NCBI GenBank assembly: GCA_036803245.1
Contig: DAIRUQ010000115.1
Location: 1 to 7,805, forward strand
Direction: 5' to 3'
Length of the DNA: 7,805 nucleotides
From: DAIRUQ01 sp036803245
GTDB lineage: Bacteria; Chloroflexota; Anaerolineae; UBA1429
Below are positions 1 through 5,846 of this stretch, in pieces. The translations under genes were made by a program, and so were the position numbers. The notes beneath the pieces are model-generated. The model had not been told where the DNA came from. It worked only from the letters and a program-made list of their open reading frames with translations, and searched no databases. How positions within the stretch are numbered: the stretch's first letter is position 1; every line of letters starts with the position of its first letter.

Positions 1-782
1 CCGAACCAGAGCACCCCCACCACGCCCAGGTTGATGGTAAAGATCATCACCGGCATGATGACGATGACCGTCCGCACGGCCTGGAGGGTCTGATCGGCCA
101 GGGCCTGGTTGCGCTGCCCAAAGCGCAGCTTTTCGTGGACCGCCCGCGCAAAGGCCTTGACCACGCGAATGCCAGCTAGGTTCTCCTGCATGATCTCGTT
201 GACGGCGTCGAGTCGCTGCTGCACCAGGCTAAAGAGCGGCGTGGCCCGCACGATTACCCAGACCACGGGGATGAGGGTGAGCGGCACCAGCGCGAGCGGC
301 AGAAAAGAGAGATGCGGCGCTGTCCGCAGGGCCATCACCAAGCTGCCGATCAGCAGCAGCGGCGCCCTAATCATGATGCGCATCAGGGTGTAGGCGGCCT
401 CTTGGATCTGGGTCACGTCGTTCGTGAGGCGCGTGACCAGTTGGCCCGTCTGCAGGCGATCCAGATTGGCGAACGCAAGGCTCTCGACCTTGGCAAACAG
501 CGCGTCGCGCAAATCAGCGCCGAACGCCTGGGCGGCCTTGGAGGCATAGACGCCGTTGCCGATGCCACCCCCCGCCCCGACAAACGCCAAGCCGATCATC
601 ATGAGCGCGGTACGGGTCACCACGCCCATGTCGAGGTTGGCGATACCCTCGTCGACGATGGTGGCGAGCAGTGTAGGCTGCATGAGGTCCATAGCGACCT
701 CGAGCAGCATGAGAGTGGGCGCGATCAGCACCCAGCGCCAGTAGGGTTTGAGATAGCGCGCGAGCTTCAGAACTGACTTCAT
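1..782 (-). CDS. ABC exporter half-transporter (permease-ATPase), N-terminal part
   Basis: The reverse strand reads open from an ATG at 782 to the left edge, giving 260 residues without a stop. This is the type I exporter transmembrane domain of an MsbA/LmrA/BmrA-like half-transporter; the ATPase domain would lie beyond the edge. Hydrophobic helices are visible at about residues 17-42, 58-80, 138-180 (two helices) and 236-260. Family landmarks are TRLTNDVTQIQ (117-127) and NLAGIRVVKAF (201-211), the conserved cytoplasmic segments of this fold. A GGAGG lies at 801-797, 14 bases from the ATG, which is a little far. The gene follows the marR-type gene by 54 bases on the same strand, a common pairing of repressor and drug or lipid exporter, so the two are probably co-transcribed. 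The substrate cannot be told. The family call is firm; the missing ATPase half is assumed. Confidence 0.9.
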   Translation of the reverse strand, partial: MKSVLKLARYLKPYWRWVLIAPTLMLLEVAMDLMQPTLLATIVDEGIANLDMGVVTRTALMMIGLAFVGAGGGIGNGVYASKAAQAFGADLRDALFAKVESLAFANLDRLQTGQLVTRLTNDVTQIQEAAYTLMRIMIRAPLLLIGSLVMALRTAPHLSFLPLALVPLTLIPVVWVIVRATPLFSLVQQRLDAVNEIMQENLAGIRVVKAFARAVHEKLRFGQRNQALADQTLQAVRTVIVIMPVMIFTINLGVVGVLWF

Positions 783-836
783 CGTATTGCTTGATGCCTC
801 CGCTTGGTCACACGCGTCGCCAAGGATAGGACGGGC

Positions 837-1295
837 CTAGTCGCTGGGCAAATCGCCGTCACCGTCGTGCTCCAGATTCTTGCAGAGCCGCGTCAGCAGC
901 GCCTCCAACAGCACGACCTCATCCCCAGAAAAGCCGCGCAGCATGATATCGGCCAGCTCTGCCCATATCGCGTGGACCCGCTCGCGGATCGCCCAGCCCT
1001 CCTGGGTTAGGAATACGCGAGACAGGCGCGAATCGCTTGGGTCGTCGCGCCGCTGCACCAGGCCCGCGCGCTCCATGCGCTGGACCATCTTGCTCACGGT
1101 GGCGGGGCTGACGCCCAGGCGAGCCGAGAGCGTGGCCTGGGGCAAGCCGTCACACTCCCACAGGGCGTGCAGCAGCGGCGGCTGGCCGCGGTAGACGCCG
1201 ATTCGGGAGAGCAAGCCGTTGGCCCGCTCAAAGTGACGGTGGCACAACCGCCCAACGAGCTGGTTGACCTCGGGGAAATGTTCAGATTGAGACAC
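837..1295 (-). CDS. MarR-family transcriptional regulator
   Basis: This encodes a 152-residue winged-helix regulator, the usual MarR size. The core has the typical order: an N-terminal dimerisation helix, then the helix-turn-helix LPQATLSARLGVSPATVSKM, the following MVQRMERAGLVQRR, and the wing DPSDSRLSRVFLT, where the D-x-R-D/S-x-R type wing is a MarR hallmark. I place the start at the GTG at 1295 because AAAGGA (1307-1302) sits 6 bases upstream. An in-frame ATG at 1316 would add seven residues but has its AAGGA only about 3 bases away, and longer versions run into the promoter. The protein probably represses its own operon with the ABC exporter downstream, through the palindrome just upstream, and releases DNA on binding a small molecule. 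The ligand is unknown. Confidence 0.93.
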   Translation of the reverse strand: MSQSEHFPEVNQLVGRLCHRHFERANGLLSRIGVYRGQPPLLHALWECDGLPQATLSARLGVSPATVSKMVQRMERAGLVQRRDDPSDSRLSRVFLTQEGWAIRERVHAIWAELADIMLRGFSGDEVVLLEALLTRLCKNLEHDGDGDLPSD

Positions 1296-1301
1296 GGCCG
1301 T

Positions 1302-1307
1302 TCCTTT
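1302..1307 (-). promoter_or_regulatory. Ribosome binding site deciding the MarR start
   Basis: AAAGGA on the minus strand lies 6 bases before the GTG at 1295. It favours that codon over the ATG at 1316, whose only purine-rich stretch is too close. It lies inside what would be coding sequence if the upstream ATG were used. Confidence 0.55.
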
Positions 1308-1320
1308 CGCCGCCATGATC

Positions 1321-1349
1321 CTTAGGCGGCTGATCATTAGCCAGCTAAG
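1321..1349. promoter_or_regulatory. Probable MarR operator, imperfect 29-bp palindrome
   Basis: The block reads CTTAG at one end and CTAAG at the other, and about 22 of its 29 positions are symmetric around 1335. Inside it TTAGC-CA-GCTAA (1337-1348) is a perfect inverted repeat with a 2-base spacer, and TTAGG-CG-GCTGA (1322-1333) is a degenerate second copy. It overlaps the -10 box of the minus-strand promoter and lies just before the marR-type gene. This is where an autorepressor of this family would be expected to bind two dimers. The symmetry is seen; binding is inferred. Confidence 0.6.
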
Positions 1350-1376
1350 TATAGCCAAGAGCCGCCAGCCTGCAAA
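1348..1376 (-). promoter_or_regulatory. Sigma70-type promoter of the marR-ABC operon
   Basis: On the minus strand TTTGCA (1376-1371) and TATACT (1353-1348) are separated by 17 bases; they match the consensus at 4/6 and 5/6. Transcription would start near 1341, inside the palindrome, leaving a leader of about 45 bases before the GTG. Overlap of the -10 box with the operator fits repression by steric block. Confidence 0.6.
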
Positions 1377-1514
1377 TCGGTAGAGCCAAGCTGTGCGAGG
1401 AGATCACCTGCACGTCGACCGCACGAGCCCTTCACGGCGGGCACACAAACGGCGGCTATGATCGAGGGTAGCGGATAGCTCGTCAAGCCGAACGATGGTG
1501 GTTGAGGGTTAAGC
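1377..1514. other. Intergenic region before the DUF4405-like gene
   Basis: This spacer separates the divergent marR operon from the plus-strand membrane protein gene. The only promoter-like element on the plus strand is TATGAT at 1457-1462, with a poor TTCACG 20 bases upstream, so a promoter is possible but not convincing. GAGGG at 1504-1508, 6 bases before the ATG at 1515, is a reasonable ribosome binding site. I see no RNA gene or repeat here. Confidence 0.35.
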
Positions 1515-2306
1515 ATGAACAAGGCCAAGCTGAACTATTGGGTGGACCTGCTGATTGCGGTGGCGTTTGTGGCAAGCGGGATCAGTGGGCTGATGTTTCT
1601 ATTGCCAGCTAGCTGGGCGGCAGTCCGCGAGGATGGCCTGCCGCGCCTGCTGGGCATGACGTTGTTTGGTTGGAGCGACGTCCACACCTACAGCAGCCTG
1701 GCGATGATGGCGGGCGTGGCGCTGCACCTGGCGCTGCATGCCCGCTGGATCCGTCAGATGACGACGTGCACCTTTGGGGCCAAAGGCAGGGCTGCCGCGC
1801 GCGCCAAACGGTGTGACAGCCTGGAAGAGAACGCGCCTGCGCTGGCGCATCGCACCTACACCCGACGGGGATTCCTGCGCACGGCAGGCTGGAGCATCGT
1901 GGCCATCCTGGGCGCTGGTGCGGCCTATGCGGGCACGAGACACGTAGCGGCGCCATCGGCATCCCCCCAAACAAGCAGCGACGACGTCTGGCCCACGCCT
2001 TCCGTCACCACAGCGCACGCTGGCATCAACAGCGTCGAGCGCGCCGCAGATTTTCCCCTCGCCAGCGGCTCCACGACACCGATGAGCGCATCCTCAAGCA
2101 GTGGGTCCGCGCCGCTGGCAACCGAGGCCGCGCCCAGCCTAACCCCTACCCTTGCCCCCACCGTCGCGCCGACAGAGGCGCCAGAATCGGTCTCGGTCAG
2201 GTGCCCACGGGGGGTCGTCTATGACCCCTACCCAGGCCGTTGCCGCTTGTACGTGGACCGCAACGGCGATGGGTACTGTGACTATTCCGAGCCAACTGAG
2301 GGCTAG
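1515..2306 (+). CDS. DUF4405-like membrane protein with EF-hand-like C-terminal tail
   Basis: This 263-residue protein has three likely membrane helices: about 9-30, 57-77 and 123-140. Helix 2 carries histidines 57, 71 and 75 in VHTYSS...ALHLALHARW, the pattern of DUF4405/cytochrome b561-like bundles where such residues may bind haem. A positively charged loop (79-115) leads to RRGFLRTAG (117-125), which resembles a Tat signal but sits internally and forms the start of helix 3. With the N-terminus inside, the tail would be outside. The tail is a long Ala/Ser/Thr/Pro linker (141-228) followed by a small module with Cys 230, 243 and 255 and an EF-hand-like loop, D248-x-N250-x-D252-G253-x-C-D256-x-x-E259, likely a calcium site. 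GAGGG lies 6 bases before the ATG. The role is unknown; electron transfer is a guess from the family. Confidence 0.75.
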   Translation: MNKAKLNYWVDLLIAVAFVASGISGLMFLLPASWAAVREDGLPRLLGMTLFGWSDVHTYSSLAMMAGVALHLALHARWIRQMTTCTFGAKGRAAARAKRCDSLEENAPALAHRTYTRRGFLRTAGWSIVAILGAGAAYAGTRHVAAPSASPQTSSDDVWPTPSVTTAHAGINSVERAADFPLASGSTTPMSASSSSGSAPLATEAAPSLTPTLAPTVAPTEAPESVSVRCPRGVVYDPYPGRCRLYVDRNGDGYCDYSEPTEG

Positions 2307-2316
2307 TTCCGAGCGC

Positions 2317-2345
2317 TAGCCAAGCGGACGCCACCCAAGTATGAT
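2317..2345 (+). promoter_or_regulatory. Possible promoter of the SDR gene
   Basis: TAGCCA (2317-2322) and TATGAT (2340-2345) are 17 bases apart. Each matches the sigma70 consensus at 4 or 5 of 6 positions. Transcription would start near 2352, about 29 bases before the SDR start codon. The 50-base gap after the membrane protein gene also allows read-through. Confidence 0.4.
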
Positions 2346-2380
2346 GCGTCGTCGAGGTGTCACATGGCGATGGGGGGCCG

Positions 2381-3100
2381 ATGAAAGACAAGGTTGTGAT
2401 CATCACGGGGGCGAGCTCGGGCATTGGCGCGGCGACAGCGCGGGCCTTGGCGGACATGGGCTGCCGCCTGACGCTGGCAGCCCGCTCGACCGAACGACTG
2501 GAAACCCTCGCCGCCGAGCTGCCTGCCGAGACGCTGGTGCTCCCCACCGACGTAACCCTTGGCGCTGACGTGGAGCGCATGGTGCAGGCCACGCTGGACC
2601 GCTTTGGTCGGCTGGACGTGCTGTTTGCCAACGCAGGGGTCTACATCGCTGGGCAGATGGCGGAGGGCGATCCTGAGGCCTGGTCGCAGCTGATGGACGT
2701 CAACGTGAGCGGCGTCATGCGCTGCATCCACGCGGTGCTGCCGCCGATGATGGCGCAGGGCTCTGGCGACATCCTGGTGACCAGCTCGATCTCGGGGTTC
2801 ATCGACATCCACTGGGAGCCCGTGTACAGCGCCTCCAAGCACGCCGTGCAGACGCTGGTTCACACCCTAAGGCGGCAGGTGGCCGATCGGGGAATCCGTG
2901 TAGGAGCCCTGGCTCCAGGGGCCGTGGCCAACGAGCTCTGGGGCATTAGCGACCCCGCCGAGATCGAGCGGCTCTCGGTGGGGGAGCACCAGTACCTCCG
3001 CTCCGAGGACGTGGCGCGCGCGGCGGTGTTCATGCTCTCGCAGCCGCCCCACGTGACGATCCGCGACCTGGTGATGCTGCCACAGTCGCAGGAGCTGTAG
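2381..3100 (+). CDS. Classical short-chain dehydrogenase/reductase
   Basis: This 239-residue NAD(P)-dependent oxidoreductase is the usual length of a classical SDR. Numbered from the ATG at 2381, the Rossmann glycine motif TGASSGIG is at 9-16, the NAG motif at 84-86 and the active-site tetrad at N108, S126, Y139 and K143 (YSASK). PG at 179-180 precedes the substrate loop. R35 after the second strand (AARS) suggests NADP(H) preference. The start at 2381 fits the family N-terminus (MKDKVVIITG) and has a G-rich site just upstream; an ATG at 2357 would add eight residues unlike the family. It resembles the COG4221 group of broad alcohol or carbonyl reductases. The substrate cannot be assigned, and the neighbours give no pathway. 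It has no visible terminator before the tRNA promoter. Confidence 0.93.
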   Translation: MKDKVVIITGASSGIGAATARALADMGCRLTLAARSTERLETLAAELPAETLVLPTDVTLGADVERMVQATLDRFGRLDVLFANAGVYIAGQMAEGDPEAWSQLMDVNVSGVMRCIHAVLPPMMAQGSGDILVTSSISGFIDIHWEPVYSASKHAVQTLVHTLRRQVADRGIRVGALAPGAVANELWGISDPAEIERLSVGEHQYLRSEDVARAAVFMLSQPPHVTIRDLVMLPQSQEL

Positions 3101-3112
3101 AGTCGACGGCGT

Positions 3113-3141
3113 TTGACGCCTGAGGGCGGTGCCCCTAGAAT
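3113..3141 (+). promoter_or_regulatory. Strong sigma70-type promoter of the tRNA-Arg locus
   Basis: TTGACG (3113-3118) and TAGAAT (3136-3141) are exactly 17 bases apart and each matches the consensus at 5 of 6 positions. Initiation near 3148 would give a 24-base leader before the tRNA 5' end at 3172. Since the tRNA is interrupted, this promoter may now drive the recombinase downstream. A second TTGACA (3146-3151) has no good -10 partner. Confidence 0.65.
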
Positions 3142-3171
3142 GGGGTTGACACGGCGCCGCGAGGCGACGAT

Positions 3172-3211
3172 GCGCCCATAGCTCAATGGATAGAGTGCCG
3201 GACTTCGAATC
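3172..3211 (+). tRNA. tRNA-Arg (anticodon TCG), 5' half only, interrupted
   Basis: The block reads as a tRNA from the 5' end: acceptor strand GCGCCCA (3172-3178), TA, D-stem GCTC (3181-3184) with loop AATGGATA and GAGT (3193-3196), G26, anticodon stem CCGGA (3198-3202) and loop CTTCGAA (3203-3209). The anticodon is TCG (3205-3207), which would read CGA arginine codons. Only TC of the expected TCCGG returning stem follows. After 3211 the sequence no longer fits a tRNA: the needed acceptor partner TGGGCGC is absent, and GGGTGATCCCACC at 3224-3236 is at best a damaged T-arm-like piece. The gene as seen cannot fold. The break lies where anticodon-loop integrases cross over, and a recombinase gene follows. 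The missing 3' half may lie at the far end of the element, outside the window. Confidence 0.65.
3198..3211. other. Putative attachment junction (attL) in the tRNA anticodon loop
   Basis: CCGGA-CTTCGAA-TC is the left arm, the 7-base loop and the first two bases of the right arm of the anticodon stem. In an intact tRNA this is a symmetric arm-spacer-arm sequence, the kind of core used by tyrosine recombinases that target the anticodon loop. tRNA identity ends two bases after the loop and the recombinase gene starts 82 bases further on. The crossover in the 7-base loop is inferred. No second copy of the core is present in the window. Confidence 0.45.
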
Positions 3212-3250
3212 ACTCTGTTCGCCGGGTGATCCCACCAGCACTATAGCATA

Positions 3251-3292
3251 GGAAAAGACTCCTAACGACTGGCAAGGAAAGGGGTCTTTTCT
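3251..3292 (+). terminator. Hairpin before the first recombinase; terminator or SD-masking stem
   Basis: GGAAAAGACTCC (3251-3262) pairs with GGGGTCTTTTCT (3281-3292) over 12 bp, including two G-T wobbles, around an 18-base loop. The A-tract/T-tract ends make it look like the intrinsic terminator of a tRNA gene. The only purine-rich site near the recombinase ATG (AAGGAAAGGGG, 3274-3284) lies in its loop and right arm, so the stem would also mask that ribosome binding site. It could limit recombinase synthesis from the tRNA promoter either way. Confidence 0.55.
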
Positions 3293-3293
3293 C

Positions 3294-4229
3294 ATGTCGA
3301 CCGCTGCCAACAAGTGGCGGATTCGCGCGGATTCGCCATCGATGCTCCGAAGTGAGATAGAGGCGTTCCTCATCGACCGTCAGGCTCGCGGCCTCTCGCC
3401 CGCCACGCTGCGGTTCTATCGGCAGAAGCTACACACCATCCAGCGACAACTCGAAGGCCGCGGGATCACGGAGATCGGCGCCATCTCCGCCGTGGCTGTC
3501 CGAACCCTGCTGGTAGAGCTAAGCAGGTCGCACAACTCTGGTGGCGTGCACGGCTTCTACCGCGCCTTGCGCGCCTTCCTCCGCTGGTGGGAAGCCGAAA
3601 CCGAGCCCGAGGACTGGAGGAACCCGCTGCGCAAGGTCAAGCCGCCACGCGTAGACGATCCTCCCTTGGAACCAGTGTCCATGGACGATCTGCGCGCCAT
3701 GCTGGCTACCTGCCAGCGCCGTCGATTCTATGGCGAGCGGGACCGCGCCCTGATGCTTTTCCTGCTCGACTCGGGCTTGCGGCGTGAAGAGTTTCGGGCC
3801 CTCAACATCGGCGACATCGACATGACCAACGGCACGGTGACCGTCAGGCGAGGCAAGGGTGGAAAGAGCCGCAGCACGTTCGTCGGCGCCAAAACGAGGC
3901 TGGCCCTAGTGCGCTATTTGCGCTTTCGCCCCGAGGCGTCTGACGCAGATCCTTTGTGGGTAACGCAGCAAGGCACTCGCCTCCGTGCCAACGGGCTACG
4001 TGAGATTCTGCTGCGACGTGCTCGGCGGGCCCAGGTCCCCGCGCCTAGCCTGCACGCCTTTCGCCGCGGCTTTGCTATTTCGGCCTTGCGCGCAGGCTGC
4101 GACCTGATCACGCTGCAGCGGATGCTGGGCCACTCCAGCCTGGCCGTGGTCAGCCGCTACCTGAAGCAGGTGGAGGACGATCTGCGTGAGGCGCACCAGC
4201 GGGTTGGGCCAGTGGACAATCTGCTATAG
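3294..4229 (+). CDS. Tyrosine recombinase/integrase 1
   Basis: This is a 311-residue phage-integrase family recombinase that cuts and rejoins DNA at attachment sites through a 3'-phosphotyrosine. The N-terminal SAM-like core-binding domain (about 17-108) begins with SEIEAFLIDRQARGLSPATL; the catalytic domain covers about 125-295. The full catalytic set is present: R163 (GLRREE), K188 (RRGKGGKSR), H254 and R257 (LHAFR), H280 (LGHSSL) and nucleophile Y289 (SRYLKQ). It therefore looks active. It lies immediately downstream of the interrupted tRNA, as expected for an element integrase. The start at 3294 is the first ATG after the hairpin; M17 (3342) has no binding site. It is strongly similar to the recombinase at 6171-7148, with more than half of the last 60 catalytic-domain residues identical and the same PVD tail. 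There is no arm-binding domain of lambda-Int type. Confidence 0.93.
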   Translation: MSTAANKWRIRADSPSMLRSEIEAFLIDRQARGLSPATLRFYRQKLHTIQRQLEGRGITEIGAISAVAVRTLLVELSRSHNSGGVHGFYRALRAFLRWWEAETEPEDWRNPLRKVKPPRVDDPPLEPVSMDDLRAMLATCQRRRFYGERDRALMLFLLDSGLRREEFRALNIGDIDMTNGTVTVRRGKGGKSRSTFVGAKTRLALVRYLRFRPEASDADPLWVTQQGTRLRANGLREILLRRARRAQVPAPSLHAFRRGFAISALRAGCDLITLQRMLGHSSLAVVSRYLKQVEDDLREAHQRVGPVDNLL

Positions 4230-4426
4230 TCACGCTCTAGGAGTACCGTCAGGCTTTCGTCCACCGCTGGCTGGGCATATCACGCCGCCAGCCCCCTGGC
4301 CTATCTGTGCGCTTGACCCGATGGGCATTCCAAGCAAAGCTAGAGCGCGTAGGCAAAGCCTGCACGCAGTATGGGTGCCAGATCGACGATGCCACATGTA
4401 CCTGAACGGGCCCAGGCACGGTAGCA

Positions 4427-4455
4427 CAGACTGGCATACTACAAGTGCCAGTCTG
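4427..4455. repeat. Perfect 10-bp inverted repeat with 9-bp spacer
   Basis: CAGACTGGCA (4427-4436) and TGCCAGTCTG (4446-4455) are exact reverse complements around TACTACAAG. No T-tract follows, so it is not a normal intrinsic terminator. Arm-spacer-arm geometry of this size is typical of core sites of tyrosine recombinases, but also of operators and RNA hairpins. The right arm overlaps a second small palindrome, AGTCT-G-AGACT (4450-4460), so alternative pairings exist. It lies between recombinase 1 and the sigma-like gene, about 83 bases before the latter. Confidence 0.7.
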
Positions 4456-4522
4456 AGACTGCTCGTGTGTCGGGCGCGTCGAAGGACGGACAGTTCGCGC
4501 TGCTGGTGCGTGGCAGCTGCCC

Positions 4523-4530
4523 AAAGGAGG
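4523..4530 (+). promoter_or_regulatory. Strong ribosome binding site for the TTG-started sigma-like gene
   Basis: AAAGGAGG followed by TG is a near-perfect Shine-Dalgarno sequence. It lies 7 bases before the TTG at 4538, which decides that start; no ATG or GTG in frame nearby has a comparable site. Confidence 0.75.
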
Positions 4531-4537
4531 TGCTCCC

Positions 4538-5779
4538 TTGTCTGCGGATGTAGAGGCCAAGCTGAGTCTGCGACACTCCAAGACCGCCCCCTGGTCGCTA
4601 TTCCTCGCTATCGAACGGAATCCAGAGCTCCATCGGAGGACACTAGAGGCTATCCACAACGAGGTTGTGCGGACCCTCTACGACCGCTTCCCACGCGCGC
4701 TCCAAGTGCCTGACGATCAGGGATGGCTGCTAGACAAGCTCTCCGAGACGTTCGTAGCACTGGCTAGGAGCCTCGTCGAAGGCAAACCGCCTTGCGAGGT
4801 CGAACCGCGTGACTCCTTGGTGGTGGTTCTGGCCGCGATCGCCTACCTCTGGTGCCCCTTTACGCAGTGGAACGGAGAGGCCTTCCCACCACGACCAACC
4901 ATCGAGGTCAACGTCCCACCGGATTTCGATGTCCAGGCACTGCGCGATACCATGGAGCTCTGGTTGTGCAACTACTTTGGGAGAGGTCAGGCCTTGCGCG
5001 AAGCGTTAGCCGGAGTCCTGGCCGAGGTCTGCAGCAAAGCTGCGCATCCCCGGTTCGCAGACGCCATCCAGGAAGCCATGCTGGCAGCGGACCTCGTCTA
5101 TGGCGGCGCCACCCCCGGACTGGTGAGGCACACCGTGGAGACGGGCGAGGTCGGCGTCGAGGCGGAGGTGCTCTTCGGGGTCGGGAAGGGGACCGCAGAG
5201 AAGCAGGCCTTGGTCGCCAACATGCGTAGGGTCCATGCGGATCTAACCGCCCGGCACAATGAGGGCCCCATCCTCGACGACTATGCAAACTGGGTGGAGG
5301 AGCTGGCATCCGACGGAGGCCTCATTCGTGGCTTGGAGGGACACTGGATCAAGATTCTAGGGGAGCTCTTGTACGTGCTACCTCCTGACACCTCCACCGC
5401 GCTCGTCTTCGGCAAGGGGAGTGACGTGCACAGGGATGCGGTAACCGTCCTGCGACGTTCGCTAGAAAAGTACACCAAGCGGCACCAGAGGGAAGGCCAA
5501 AAGCTAACCTCCATCGATCGACCCATCGCAGCGGAGGACGACGAGGTCTCCATGCACGATATGCTGCCGGACCAAAGGGCGGATATCAAGCTCTCCACGG
5601 TCGCCGACCTGGAAGACCTGCTCGCCCTGATCACAGAGTCCCCCGAGGAGCAACAGGTAGCCCTGCTCAGCTACCAGGGCTACACACAGCAGAACATAGC
5701 TGACCAACTAGGACGCTCGCAGGCTTGGGTGTCCGGCACCATCAACGAGCTTAGGAAGCGAGCCCGACAGATGGACTGA
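4538..5779 (+). CDS. Sigma factor region 3.2/4-like DNA-binding protein with unknown N-terminal domain
   Basis: This encodes 413 residues from a TTG codon 7 bases after a strong Shine-Dalgarno site. The last 90 or so residues resemble the end of a sigma70 factor: LTSIDRPIAAEDDEVSMHDM (323-342) and LPDQ look like the region 3.2 finger, usually SLD-P-ED-G-S-L-D-L-D. Residues about 358-409 match region 4, with the helix-turn-helix YTQQNIADQLGRSQAWVSGT (382-401) then INELRKRARQ. The first ~290 residues, including PWSLFLAIERNPELHRRTLE (18-37) and LAAIAYLWCPFTQW (97-110), match no family I recognise, and no region 2 (core-binding, -10 melting) is evident. So it may be an atypical sigma factor, or a DNA-binding regulator that borrowed the sigma tail. 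Lying between two recombinases, it may control element genes or excision, but this is inferred. A hairpin terminator follows. Confidence 0.8.
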   Translation: MSADVEAKLSLRHSKTAPWSLFLAIERNPELHRRTLEAIHNEVVRTLYDRFPRALQVPDDQGWLLDKLSETFVALARSLVEGKPPCEVEPRDSLVVVLAAIAYLWCPFTQWNGEAFPPRPTIEVNVPPDFDVQALRDTMELWLCNYFGRGQALREALAGVLAEVCSKAAHPRFADAIQEAMLAADLVYGGATPGLVRHTVETGEVGVEAEVLFGVGKGTAEKQALVANMRRVHADLTARHNEGPILDDYANWVEELASDGGLIRGLEGHWIKILGELLYVLPPDTSTALVFGKGSDVHRDAVTVLRRSLEKYTKRHQREGQKLTSIDRPIAAEDDEVSMHDMLPDQRADIKLSTVADLEDLLALITESPEEQQVALLSYQGYTQQNIADQLGRSQAWVSGTINELRKRARQMD

Positions 5780-5805
5780 AACGGATCCGTCGCTATAAGA
5801 GCCAA

Positions 5806-5846
5806 GGCCCCATCGGCTGCACAGAAGAGCCAATGGGGCCATTTCT
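5806..5846 (+). terminator. Intrinsic terminator after the sigma-like gene
   Basis: GGCCCCAT (5806-5813) pairs perfectly with ATGGGGCC (5833-5840), and GGCT/AGCC extends the stem inward past one C-A mismatch, with loop GCACAGAAG. ATTTCTAT follows, a short T-rich tail. It begins 26 bases after the stop codon. It should separate the sigma-like gene from the downstream pair at least partly. Confidence 0.7.

Larger units (their letters stand above)
4230..4537. other. 308-base leader region before the sigma-like gene
   Basis: I see no credible gene here; open frames crossing it lack ribosome binding sites and run into the flanking genes out of frame. It holds a perfect inverted repeat at 4427-4455 and, at its end, a strong ribosome binding site. 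TTGACC at 4313-4318 has no -10 partner at a normal distance, so no promoter can be named. Its length, unusual between element genes that are otherwise tightly packed, suggests a regulatory or recombination role. Confidence 0.4.

Noticed and set aside
109..776. Plus-strand open frames over the ABC transporter gene
   Set aside because: They are antisense to a well-supported transporter reading frame, have no family features and are Arg/Gln-rich shadows typical of GC-rich DNA.
2301..2321. GGCTAG...CTAGCC hairpin at the end of the DUF4405-like gene as a terminator
   Set aside because: The 6-bp stem includes the stop codon, has no T-tract and overlaps a possible -35 box of the next gene; too weak to annotate.
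3146..3172. TTGACA at 3146-3151 as the tRNA promoter
   Set aside because: The matching -10 position is GACGAT or similar and would place the start inside the tRNA; the promoter at 3113-3141 is much better.
3212..3240. 3' half of a complete tRNA following the anticodon loop
   Set aside because: The returning anticodon stem, a seven-base T-loop and the acceptor partner TGGGCGC are all missing; only a GGTG-ATCC-CACC mini-hairpin is present.
4249..4659. Minus-strand frames across 4230-4659
   Set aside because: There is no ribosome binding site, promoter or recognisable domain, and they run antisense into the sigma-like gene.
4186..4713. 175-codon plus-strand frame spanning the gap after recombinase 1
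   Set aside because: It overlaps both flanking genes in another frame, has no ribosome binding site and shows no domain; the TTG-started gene explains the end of it better.
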